Positions 15,980 to 23,104 of a stretch of DNA of 37,237 nt are shown piece by piece. Every line of letters starts with the position of its first letter. The first letter of the stretch is position 1. A program made the position numbers and the translations under genes. This stretch comes from Subtercola sp. (GTDB taxonomy: Bacteria; Actinomycetota; Actinomycetes; Actinomycetales; Microbacteriaceae). Location: positions 1-37,237 of the forward strand of contig JAODBC010000034.1 in the NCBI GenBank assembly GCA_025463765.1, in the 5' to 3' direction. The notes below the pieces were generated by a model. That model worked only from the letters and a program-made list of their open reading frames with translations. It was not told the DNA's origin and ran no database searches.

Positions 15980-17593
15980 ATGCACCAGTCCACGTCTCAG
16001 CACCCGAAGCCCCAATTCACGAAAGACGCCATCACCGGCGAACCCGAGGTCGTCGAAGACGAGCGCAACGCGACCTCCGGCACGGGCACAGGCACGGGCG
16101 TGATTACGGGCACGGGCACGGGCACGGGCGCGGGCACGGCCAACGCCTCCACCACAGGCACGGGCAGGAGCACGAACACGAGCACGAGCACGAACACGAA
16201 CACGAACGACATCGAACCAACGGTTGGCGTGCGCCGGGCATCCGTTTCGCCCGACTGGGCCACCCTCAAGTCGGCCGTCACGTCGTTGCGCGGATTTCAG
16301 CGCCCCGACGGCTCGGTCGATCCCCTCGTGTCGACGCGCAGCCGCGAGGTGCACGAATTGGTCGACACCATCGTCGACAGCTTGCGCGCACTCACCCCCG
16401 ACTTCGCGCACGACGCCGACTACCTCGCTGCCGCCGTGCGCGACTTCGAGCGGTGGGCGAACGAGGGCTTCGGCGTTCCTGACTTCTACGATTCGCTGGT
16501 GGCCTTTCACCCCGAGGCCGGGCGAGTGGATGGTCGGCGGCACGTCGTCGTCTTCCCGATGTATACGCAGAACGGCAGCCCCGACAAACTTTTCGAAGCC
16601 GTGGCGATGGAGGTCATCTGGCCGTCGTTCGTGGCCGAGCTCGAGGCCGGCGACTACTCGAACAAGCTGTTCGTGCCGATCCGCTTTCTCGACTTCACCG
16701 ACGGGTACGACACCAACTCGGCCGTGCTCTTTCCTGAGACCGTGTCGATGCGGGCCATTCCGACGTTCACCTGGGGCGCGATCTTCGCCGACCGCGAGGC
16801 GGCGCGCTTTCGCGTCGTGGTGCGCGAGGCCGCGGCAGTCACGAGGCTCGAGCTTCCGGTGGGGGCACAGCAGTTGCTCGACGACCAGGCGCTGGCCGAA
16901 GAGACCTTCGTGATGTGGGATCTCATTCACGACCGCACGCACATGCGCGGCGATCTGCCGTTCGATCCGTTCATGATCAAGCAGCGCATGCCCTACTTCT
17001 TGTACACACTTGAAGAGTTGCGCTGCGACCTCACCGCTTTTCGAGAGTCGGTGCGCATCGAGCGATCGGCCGAGGGCGAGTACTCGGCGAAGGCCGTCGA
17101 GACGGCCAAGCGGGTGCAGTACGCGATTCTGTTCGACCGCATCTTTCGCTTCGCGCTCTCGGGCACGCGGGTGCGCAACTACGACGGACTCGGCGGCCAG
17201 TTGCTCTTCGCCTGGCTGCATCAGCGTCACGTTCTGCACTGGACCGACACCCGCCTCACCATCGACTGGCCCGAGATCGCCGACCAGGTCATCGCTCTCG
17301 GTGCCGCCATCGACGACCTGTACTGGCGCTCGATCGATCGGCCGAAGACGGCGCACTGGCTCGCAGCCTATGACCTCGTTTCGTCGGTCGTGACGCCGAA
17401 TCCGGCGTCGGTGTGGGCCCGGGGCGCGGATGCCCTGCCTCTCGATGGCCCACCGAAAGGGCTGACCGACGCGGTCTTGCCCGACGAGTTTCCGCTGTCG
17501 ATGTTCTACGAGGCGCTCGCCAAGAAGATGGGCGACGTCGTCGAGGGTACCTCGGGCATCACGGGCGCCGGCGACGGCGGCGCTGCGCGGTAG
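15980..17593 (+). CDS. DUF6421 family protein with repetitive N-terminus
   Basis: 537-residue protein; from about residue 80 it matches the actinobacterial DUF6421 family as I know it (function unknown). Notable blocks are VFPMYTQNGSPDKLFEAV, WDLIHDRTHMRGDLPFDPFM, whose His-rich HDRTH could bind metal, and LEELRCDLTAFRESV. Residues about 35-75 are a Thr/Gly then Thr/Asn/Ser repeat coded by hexamer microsatellites. GGAGG at 15970-15974 precedes the ATG. No signal peptide is seen, so it is probably cytoplasmic. Its stop region is duplicated downstream. It converges on a truncated AHSA1 gene. Confidence 0.8.
   Translation: MHQSTSQHPKPQFTKDAITGEPEVVEDERNATSGTGTGTGVITGTGTGTGAGTANASTTGTGRSTNTSTSTNTNTNDIEPTVGVRRASVSPDWATLKSAVTSLRGFQRPDGSVDPLVSTRSREVHELVDTIVDSLRALTPDFAHDADYLAAAVRDFERWANEGFGVPDFYDSLVAFHPEAGRVDGRRHVVVFPMYTQNGSPDKLFEAVAMEVIWPSFVAELEAGDYSNKLFVPIRFLDFTDGYDTNSAVLFPETVSMRAIPTFTWGAIFADREAARFRVVVREAAAVTRLELPVGAQQLLDDQALAEETFVMWDLIHDRTHMRGDLPFDPFMIKQRMPYFLYTLEELRCDLTAFRESVRIERSAEGEYSAKAVETAKRVQYAILFDRIFRFALSGTRVRNYDGLGGQLLFAWLHQRHVLHWTDTRLTIDWPEIADQVIALGAAIDDLYWRSIDRPKTAHWLAAYDLVSSVVTPNPASVWARGADALPLDGPPKGLTDAVLPDEFPLSMFYEALAKKMGDVVEGTSGITGAGDGGAAR
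16079..16208. repeat. Coding hexanucleotide microsatellites
   Basis: GGGCAC units (about 16082-16137) code Thr-Gly repeats, and ACGAAC/ACGAGC units (about 16166-16208) code Thr-Asn/Ser repeats in the DUF6421 gene. Length change in whole units keeps the frame. Confidence 0.8.
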
Positions 17594-17692
17594 GCACGCG
17601 GGTTGCACGGTGGCCTCCCGAGTCGCACGCCCGCCGTGGGCGCGGTAGCCACGCGGCTTGCAGTGGCCTCGTGAGTCGCGCGCGCGCCGTGG
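17585..17692. repeat. Two 55-bp tandem copies including a stop codon
   Basis: Copy one starts at 17585 with GCGCGGTAG, the last codons and stop of the DUF6421 gene. Copy two repeats this at 17640 and continues with the same order of words (ACGCG, TTGCA, GTGGCCTC, AGTCGC, GCCGTGG) with small differences. Confidence 0.8.
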
Positions 17693-17727
17693 CGCCCGCC
17701 GTGGCACCGGCGGTGGGCGCGGTGGGC

Positions 17728-17800
17728 GCAAAAACAGCGGAGATTTCGACATGGTGAGGCCGTATAGCCGCCAGACCCTCGAAACCTCCGCTGTTCTTGC
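17728..17800. terminator. 73-nt hairpin between convergent genes
   Basis: Arms 17728-17749 and 17779-17800 pair along 22 bases with two mismatches (core AACAGCGGAG / CTCCGCTGTT). The 29-base loop has partial further pairing. It lies between the DUF6421 gene and the facing AHSA1 remnant, so it may stop transcription from both sides. The rest of 17693-17895 is GC-rich with no gene seen. Confidence 0.65.
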
Positions 17801-17895
17801 AGGCGGCACACGGTGGCAGGCCGCCGGATGCCCCGGCGCGGGTCTGCGCCGAGGAACCCGCACCGCGTGGCGCCGCGCCGCGCCGCGCCGCACCG

Positions 17896-18067
17896 CGCGA
17901 GGCCTCCAGGCGCCGCCGACCTCGACGTTCATGGCTACCGAATCGAGCGGAACCTCCACGGCATCGGTGCCGAACCACACTGAGAAGAGCTCGGGGGTGG
18001 TCCACATGGCGTAGACGAGGTCGCGGGGGGAGGCGAATGTGCGGGTGATGGTGATTCCGGCCGTCAT
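17896..18067 (-). pseudogene. Truncated AHSA1/SRPBCC domain gene
   Basis: The 57-codon start is a clear AHSA1-type START-fold N-terminus (TRTFASPRDLVYAMWTTPELFSVWFG ... VEVGGAW, read in pieces) with an AGAGGAG site before the ATG. A full protein would be about 150 residues. After GGAW the frame runs into Arg/Ala-rich low-complexity sequence, with no continuation in other frames. It is therefore a 5' remnant whose remainder was lost or replaced, close to the 73-nt hairpin. Confidence 0.7.
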
Positions 18068-18118
18068 GAGTGATCTCCTCTACATCGGGCGGTACTGCGC
18101 GTCGCGGCCGCGGCTGAT

Positions 18119-18184
18119 GAGAGCGACACCTGCGGACGAGAGCGATGGTTGCACCTATCGCTCTGGTCCGCAAACGTCGCTCTC
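18119..18184. repeat. 66-nt palindrome upstream of the AHSA1 remnant
   Basis: Outer arms GAGAGCGAC (18119-18127) / GTCGCTCTC (18176-18184) are perfect. Inner arms 18131-18148 / 18155-18172 pair at 16 of 18. A 3x3 internal loop separates them and the terminal loop is TTGCAC. It lies between the end of the MarR gene and the AHSA1 remnant. Confidence 0.75.
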
Positions 18185-18259
18185 GCGGGCGCGGGGCGAC
18201 CGGGCGCGCGGAGGGGAGGCGGTCGTGGCGCTGAGGGGAAGCGGTTGGGCGCGGGGCGG

Positions 18260-18754
18260 CTAGGCGGCACCCGACGACGTCGCCGCGATCACCCCGTGCA
18301 GCACGGTACGCAGATGCTCGAGGTCGGGCACGGTCATGTTCAGCGCCGAGGCCACCCGCGGCGGAATGGTGAGCGCGGTGTCGCGCAGCGCGGCTCCGGC
18401 GCGCGTGAGGGTGAGGTCGAGCATCCGCTCGTCTGCCGAGCTGCGCTCACGAGTCACGTAGCCCGCCGCCTCGAGCCGCTTGAGCAGCGGCGACAGGGTG
18501 GCAGGCTCGAGGCTGAGCGCCGTGGCGAGGTTGCGCACCGAGCGCGGGCTCTGCTGCCAGAGCGCGAGCATCACGAGGTACTGCGGATGCGTGAGCCCGA
18601 GCGGCTCGAGCAGCGGGCGGTACAGCGAGATCACGTTGCGGGCGGCGATGGCCAGCGCGAAGCACACCTGGTTCTCGAGCGCGAGGATGTTCGGCTCGGC
18701 GGCCACGTCGGTGAGCGCCGTCGCGTGATTCGCTGCCGCCTGGGTCTTGGTCAT
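18260..18754 (-). CDS. MarR family regulator, OhrR-like
   Basis: 164-residue winged-helix regulator. The segment ENQVCFALAIAARNVISLYR with LGLTHPQYLVMLALW closely follows OhrR organic-peroxide sensors. Cys31 is at the position of their reactive cysteine and the Tyr residues of the sensing pocket are kept. The recognition region is TLSPLLKRLEAAGYVTRERS. OhrR proteins repress until oxidised by hydroperoxides. ATG 18754 is preferred (AAGGG nine bases upstream); an upstream in-frame start adds nine residues. It is divergent from the small gene at 18802, with a palindrome in between. No ohr gene is nearby, so its target may be those neighbours. Confidence 0.83.
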   Translation of the reverse strand: MTKTQAAANHATALTDVAAEPNILALENQVCFALAIAARNVISLYRPLLEPLGLTHPQYLVMLALWQQSPRSVRNLATALSLEPATLSPLLKRLEAAGYVTRERSSADERMLDLTLTRAGAALRDTALTIPPRVASALNMTVPDLEHLRTVLHGVIAATSSGAA

Positions 18755-18785
18755 CGGTTCAAACCCTTCTGGTCGGAGCATTTAG

Positions 18786-18797
18786 TTAGTACACTAA
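18786..18797. promoter_or_regulatory. Operator-like palindrome overlapping a leaderless promoter
   Basis: TTAGTACACTAA (5-bp arms, 2-bp centre) lies between the OhrR-like gene and the divergent small gene. It overlaps TACACT (18790-18795), which stands six bases before the ATG at 18802. A repressor here would cover the -10 box. Confidence 0.55.
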
Positions 18798-18801
18798 TGA
18801 T

Positions 18802-19038
18802 ATGGGCACGAACAAAATGCATAAGGTCACCATACGAGAGGCCGGGGGTGTCGGCAACTGGCTGAACAAGCGCCTCTTTCCATACCTCGGGCCGCCGCCG
18901 CTCGGGCCGATCGATACCGAAACCGCCGAGTCGAAGGCGCGCCGAGCCCAAGCCGGGGCGTGCCCGCTCTGTGGGCAGCCGATGTCGCTTCACGATGTCG
19001 ACCGTTCCGGCATTCGCACCCAGCTCTACTGCCCCTGA
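18802..19038 (+). CDS. Small Cys-motif protein of unknown function
   Basis: 78-residue protein. It starts with MHKVTIREAGGVGNWLNKRLFPYLGPPPLGP and ends with CPLCGQPMSLHDVDRS and a final YCP. The CxxC plus a third late Cys suggests a small zinc-binding tail. I know no named family. It is divergent from the OhrR-like regulator under a leaderless-type promoter, so it is a likely regulated partner. The cysteine motif is compatible with redox control, which is inference. Confidence 0.65.
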   Translation: MGTNKMHKVTIREAGGVGNWLNKRLFPYLGPPPLGPIDTETAESKARRAQAGACPLCGQPMSLHDVDRSGIRTQLYCP

Positions 19039-19069
19039 CCCCTGCATCACAGGGAGCACGATGACCGAC

Positions 19070-19124
19070 CTCAGCTCGCGATTTCAGGCCATTCTTTGTG
19101 AGCCACGAAGAATGAGGAGCTGAG
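19070..19124. terminator. Nested hairpin after the small Cys-motif gene
   Basis: Inner stem CATTCTTTGTG (19090-19100) / CACGAAGAATG (19104-19114) has one G-U and a 3-base loop. Outer stem CTCAGCTC (19070-19077) / GAGCTGAG (19117-19124) is perfect. Position suggests a terminator before the SDR gene. Confidence 0.6.
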
Positions 19125-19198
19125 TGGGAATATCCAAGTTAGGTGATGTGGTTGTCGAGAGGGAGCAACATGCTCACCCCACGACTCAGGAGCACCCC

Positions 19199-19897
19199 AT
19201 GACATCACTCGCAGGCGCAACCGTTCTCGTCACCGGAGCGAACGGAGGCCTCGGCATCGAGTTCGTCACCCAGGCCCTCGCCCGCGGCGCGGTCAAGGTG
19301 TATGCCACCGCCCGTTCACCGCGCGACTGGGGCGACGAGCGCGTCGTCGGGCTGGTGCTCGATGTGACCGACGAGGCATCCGTCGCCGCAGCGGCAGCCT
19401 CAGCTGCCGACACCACGATCGTCATCAACAACGCCGGCGTCTCGGGCAACGCACCCATCGCCACGGGCGAGATGAGCGAGATCCGGCGCATCATGGAGAC
19501 CAACTTCTTCGGCGCACTGAACGTCGCGCGCGGGTTCGCACCCGTGGTCGGCGCCAACGGCGGCGGGGCGTTCGTCGACGTGCACTCCGTGCTCAGCTGG
19601 ATCGGCCTGGCCGGCGCCTACAGCGCCTCGAAGGCGGCGTTCTGGTCGGCGACGAATTCGCTGCGCATCGAGCTCGCACCGCAGGGCACGCAGGTCACCG
19701 GGCTGCACCTCGGCTACGCCGACACTCCTATGACCGCCGGCATCGACGCCGCGAAGAGCGACCCGGCCGACATCGTGTCGGCGGCCTACGACGGCCTCGA
19801 GGCCGGAGAGCTCGAGGTTCTGGCCGATCAGATCTCGACCGATGTGAAGCGCGGACTCGCCGCACCGATCGAGGCGCTGTACCCGCAGTTCGCGTAG
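19199..19897 (+). CDS. SDR family oxidoreductase
   Basis: 232-residue classical short-chain dehydrogenase/reductase. The cofactor loop is TGANGGLG at 12-19, NNAG is at 77-80, the catalytic Ser is about 130, and Tyr141-x3-Lys145 (YSASK) is intact. The Ala-rich 60-72 region replaces the usual loop that helps choose NAD or NADP. Substrate unknown. ATG 19199 has GGAG nine bases upstream and fits the family start; an earlier frame start at 19124 would add 25 unlike residues. It follows the Cys-motif gene after a hairpin. Confidence 0.87.
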   Translation: MTSLAGATVLVTGANGGLGIEFVTQALARGAVKVYATARSPRDWGDERVVGLVLDVTDEASVAAAAASAADTTIVINNAGVSGNAPIATGEMSEIRRIMETNFFGALNVARGFAPVVGANGGGAFVDVHSVLSWIGLAGAYSASKAAFWSATNSLRIELAPQGTQVTGLHLGYADTPMTAGIDAAKSDPADIVSAAYDGLEAGELEVLADQISTDVKRGLAAPIEALYPQFA

Positions 19898-20263
19898 GGC
19901 GCGGTGGTGGGCGGCAGTGGGCGGGGTGCATCCCCAACGCGGGCGCGGTGCATCCCCCACGCGGGCGCGGCGGCGGGCCGGCCCCCACTTCACCCGGCGC
20001 GGCCACACCGCGATCCTCCACTCCACCCGGCGGGGCCACACCCCGACTATCAGATTCACCCGGCGCGGTGGCGGGCTGGCCGCCCACTTCGCCGGGCACC
20101 GCCACACCCCGATCATCCACTTCACCCGGCGCTGCCGCACCGATCATCCGCTTCGGATGACGTGTGACCTTTCTCTCCCGCCCGCCGCTGCCTTGGCGCT
20201 ACTGTTCAAGAGAGCAGTCGCTGATCGCAGTCGTGCGGCGCGGGGCAGAACGGGGCGGCACTG
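19898..20263. repeat. Degenerate tandem repeats, no gene seen
   Basis: After the SDR stop come two copies of a unit with GGTGCATCCCC and ACGCGGGCGC (about 19923-19972). Four to five degenerate copies of a roughly 40-base unit with CACTTCACCCGGCG, GCCACACCCCGA and ATCCACT follow, up to about 20155. The last 100 bases form the leader of the membrane-protein gene. No protein-like frame is convincing. Confidence 0.65.
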
Positions 20264-21886
20264 ATGGCACAGCTGACGAAGGCACAATTGGAGCAGCTCG
20301 TCGAGCAACTGCGCGACGAGAACACCACGTTGCGCGACGAGCTTCAGGTCGTGTCGGTTCAGGCCGCGGTTCCGGATGCCCGGGGCGGCGGTTCTGGCTC
20401 TGCTGAGCCGCGCGTGCGCAAGCCGCGCGGTCGCGGCTGGACCCTGCTCGCGACCGTGCTCATTCTCATCGGCGCGCTGCTCTCGCCCGTCGCCATTGTG
20501 GCGAACTGGGCCAAGCTGCAGCTCGCCGACACCACGACCTTCGTCGATACCTTCGCTCCGCTCGCCAAGGATCCTGCTGTTCAGGCCTACGTGACCACCG
20601 AAGTGGTGTCGGCGATCGACCAGAAGATCGACATCGACAAGCTCACCTCCGACGTGTTCGACTCGATCTCCGGGCTCGGTCTGGGGCCGGCGGCGACCAC
20701 GGCACTGGACTCGTTCAAGGGAGTGGCGGCCAACGGCATCCGCAGCGTGATGACGAACGCAGTGAGTGCGTTCGTGCAATCGGATGCGTTCGCCGATGTG
20801 TGGCGGCAGGCGCTGACCACCAGCCATCAACAGCTCATCTCCGTGATGCAGAACGATCCGAACTCGGCGCTCACGATCAACGGCAACGGCCAGGTCGGCA
20901 TCGCTCTCGGCCCGATCATCGCGCAGGTGAAACAGGTGCTGGTCGATCGTGGGGTGACGTTTGCAGCGCAGATTCCCGACATCAATCAGACAATCGTGAT
21001 AGCCCAATCGGATTCGGTCGTACAGGCGCAGCTCGGCTACAACTTGGCGATCGCCATTGGAGCCTGGCTGCCCTGGATCGCCCTGCTCTTCTTGATCGCG
21101 GGCGTACTGGTGGCGCGGCGGCGGTCGCTGGCGCTGATCTGGGCCGCGGTGGCTCTCGCTTTGGCGATGATCGCAACGGCGTCGGGGGTGGCGATCGGGC
21201 ACATCATCTTCATCGGGGCGGTGTCGCCGACCTACATACCCAGTGACGTCGCCGACACGCTGTACACGCGCATTCTCACGCTGGTGTCGAGCAGTGCGAC
21301 AGCAATCGCTGTTCTGGCGGTAGTCGTAGCGGTGGTCGGCTGGCTGGCGGGGCCGTACCGTGCGCCTCGAGCACTCCGTTCGCTGGCGGCGTCGGGCGCC
21401 GCGTGGTTGCGTGGTGCGGCTGCTTCGCGCGGATTCACGACCGGCGTGTTCGGCGAATGGGTCTACAAGCTTCGCTACGTCATCCGGGCTGCGGTCGCGG
21501 TGATCGGGGCGCTCATCATTCTGCTGAACCGGCCGATTACGCCCGCGGGCATCTTCTGGACCCTCTTCGGCGCCGTCATCGTGCTCATCCTCGTGGAGCT
21601 GCTGCAGCGGCCGGTCGATGAGATCGTGCCCGCCGACAAGCTGACGCCGTCGGAGGCGGCTGCCGCAGGTGTCGCTGAGGAGGCTGCCGCGGAGGGGCGA
21701 CCGGATGCCCGGGCCGAAGTGCACTCGGATGCCTCGGTTTCGGCTGCTGCGGTTACGCCTGGCCCGGTTACGTCTGGCCCGGTTGCGTCTGGCCCGGTTG
21801 CGTCTGGCACGTCGGACACCCTTGTCATCGTGGAAGGCGACACTGAAGTCATCCCTGACGGTAGCGAGCCTCCGCGCGCAGACTAG
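20264..21886 (+). CDS. Six-TM membrane protein with N-terminal coiled coil, unknown function
   Basis: 540 residues. Residues 1-32 are a leucine-zipper-like coiled coil (LEQLVEQLRDENTTLRDEL) and TM1 is about 59-81. A large extracytoplasmic domain of some 175 residues follows. TM2-TM6 are near 262-284, 287-310, 342-364, 405-422 and 427-446. The tail is acidic and Ala/Pro-rich and contains a 15-bp DNA repeat coding VTSGP-like pentapeptides. The layout recalls uncharacterised actinobacterial integral membrane proteins; no enzyme motif is seen. The site before the ATG is weak. It precedes a sortase-anchored protein on the same strand. Confidence 0.75.
   Translation: MAQLTKAQLEQLVEQLRDENTTLRDELQVVSVQAAVPDARGGGSGSAEPRVRKPRGRGWTLLATVLILIGALLSPVAIVANWAKLQLADTTTFVDTFAPLAKDPAVQAYVTTEVVSAIDQKIDIDKLTSDVFDSISGLGLGPAATTALDSFKGVAANGIRSVMTNAVSAFVQSDAFADVWRQALTTSHQQLISVMQNDPNSALTINGNGQVGIALGPIIAQVKQVLVDRGVTFAAQIPDINQTIVIAQSDSVVQAQLGYNLAIAIGAWLPWIALLFLIAGVLVARRRSLALIWAAVALALAMIATASGVAIGHIIFIGAVSPTYIPSDVADTLYTRILTLVSSSATAIAVLAVVVAVVGWLAGPYRAPRALRSLAASGAAWLRGAAASRGFTTGVFGEWVYKLRYVIRAAVAVIGALIILLNRPITPAGIFWTLFGAVIVLILVELLQRPVDEIVPADKLTPSEAAAAGVAEEAAAEGRPDARAEVHSDASVSAAAVTPGPVTSGPVASGPVASGTSDTLVIVEGDTEVIPDGSEPPRAD
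21751..21810. repeat. 15-bp coding tandem repeat, four copies
   Basis: GGTTACGCCTGGCCC, GGTTACGTCTGGCCC, GGTTGCGTCTGGCCC and GGTTGCGTCTGGCAC stand in a row near the end of the membrane-protein gene. Confidence 0.9.
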
Positions 21887-21960
21887 CCATTTGAGTATAG
21901 TTCGCCTTTGTACTATCGTGACGTAAGCTCACTAACTCACGAACCGAAAGCGCGAATCGC

Positions 21961-22830
21961 ATGGCTCCTCATTCTGCTCGAACGCCCTCTGCGCACGACA
22001 GCGCCACAATCGCACTACGCCGGCCGAGTGGTCGTCGCACCGCGTGGCTCCTTGCCGCCGCAGCGGTAGCCGGGGCCGTCGTCGGGGTGTCTGCACCTGC
22101 ACACGCCGGTGGCACAGACGTCGTGCATTTCACCATCACCACCGCCTCCGGCGGCGGCAGTGCCGTCGACTTCGGGTCAATCACGGCCGGGCATTCGGTC
22201 ACCCAGAAAGTCACCTTGACGAACGACGGCACCCGCAGCCTGACCTTCAAGAATTCCGACATCAGCATCGTCGACACAGCCGGCGCTCCCCTCCCGAACG
22301 TCGCGTTCTCCAACTCGTCATTCGGTGACCTCGGCAACGTCTATCAGCCTGAAGAGACGGCCACCTTCGACGTCACATACTCGCCGACCGTCGCAGGCGC
22401 TACCACCGGCATTCTCACGGTGATCGGCACGGAGTTTGTCGAAGATCCCGCGCCACCGCGGATTACACAGTCAGTACCGGTGACCGGGGTGGCTACGGCG
22501 TCGATTCCGCCGACCACGCCGCCCACGAGTCCGCCCACGTCTCCTCCGACGGCCACTCCGACCCCCACGCCGACACCGAGTACCGGCGGTTCGGGTGGAG
22601 CCGGCTCCGGCGGTGCGGGCTCCGGCGGAACCGGAACGAGCACAGGCACCGGCACCGGCACCGGCGGTAGCGGCGGGTCTTCTTCCAGCGCTGAGGGCCA
22701 GCTTGCGAGCACCGGCCTCGCCACGCAGAGCCCGGTGCTCATCGGGGCGGCGGCGACGTCACTCGGGGTCGCGGCCCTACTGCTCGCGCTGGCGTACCGA
22801 CGCTCCGTGCGACGCGGCCGCCGCCAGTAG
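21961..22830 (+). CDS. Sortase-anchored surface protein (LAxTG), choice-of-anchor-type domain
   Basis: 289-residue secreted protein. A long signal peptide with a basic n-region and hydrophobic 29-43 ends near AHA-GG (about 49-51). Residues 52-178 form a beta-rich domain (VDFGSITAGHSVTQKVTLTNDG) of the ASH/choice-of-anchor-D kind. Residues 182-245 are a Pro/Thr then Gly/Ser/Thr wall-spanning stalk. The C-terminus has LASTG at 248-252, a hydrophobic segment and a basic tail, i.e. a sorting signal. LAxTG is the motif used by class E sortases of high-GC Gram-positives. No sortase gene is in the window. It was probably placed in the wall as a small adhesin or spacer. Confidence 0.83.
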   Translation: MAPHSARTPSAHDSATIALRRPSGRRTAWLLAAAAVAGAVVGVSAPAHAGGTDVVHFTITTASGGGSAVDFGSITAGHSVTQKVTLTNDGTRSLTFKNSDISIVDTAGAPLPNVAFSNSSFGDLGNVYQPEETATFDVTYSPTVAGATTGILTVIGTEFVEDPAPPRITQSVPVTGVATASIPPTTPPTSPPTSPPTATPTPTPTPSTGGSGGAGSGGAGSGGTGTSTGTGTGTGGSGGSSSSAEGQLASTGLATQSPVLIGAAATSLGVAALLLALAYRRSVRRGRRQ

Positions 22831-22926
22831 AAGTAAGGCTGTCCGGCAGCGCTCGCCATCGCCTCCCCCGCCCGAACCGCCGCGCGACTAGACAGTGGTC
22901 GCCGTCGCTTCGACGCCACCTCGACT

Positions 22927-22965
22927 CCGCGAGCCCGGCCCCTCCCCACGAGGCCGGGCTCGCGG
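22927..22965. terminator. 14-bp perfect GC hairpin between convergent genes
   Basis: CCGCGAGCCCGGCC (22927-22940) pairs perfectly with GGCCGGGCTCGCGG (22952-22965), loop 11. It lies between the surface-protein and lactonase genes, which converge, so it can end both transcripts. No T-run. The rest of the gap (22966-23104) has CAGCCAACCGGCCCG-type repeats. Confidence 0.75.
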
Positions 22966-23104
22966 TCATTCCGAGCAGCCCATCCAGCCAACGCACTCCA
23001 GCCAACCGGCCCGGCGCGCGCCCGCGGCCAGCCAACCGACTTCAGCCGACGGACTCCCAGCCAACCGGCCCGACGAGTGGGTTCGGCGAGCGGGGCGGCA
23101 AGGG

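Noticed and set aside
15839..18067. 742-codon minus-strand frame
   Set aside because: Only its first 57 codons are protein-like (AHSA1). The rest is the shadow of the DUF6421 gene.
19898..20160. CRISPR array or repeat-protein gene
   Set aside because: Units vary in length and run directly into each other. Frames give Pro/His/Arg low complexity only.
20144..21724. 526-codon minus-strand frame
   Set aside because: Shadow of the six-TM membrane protein; Arg/His-rich with no family features.
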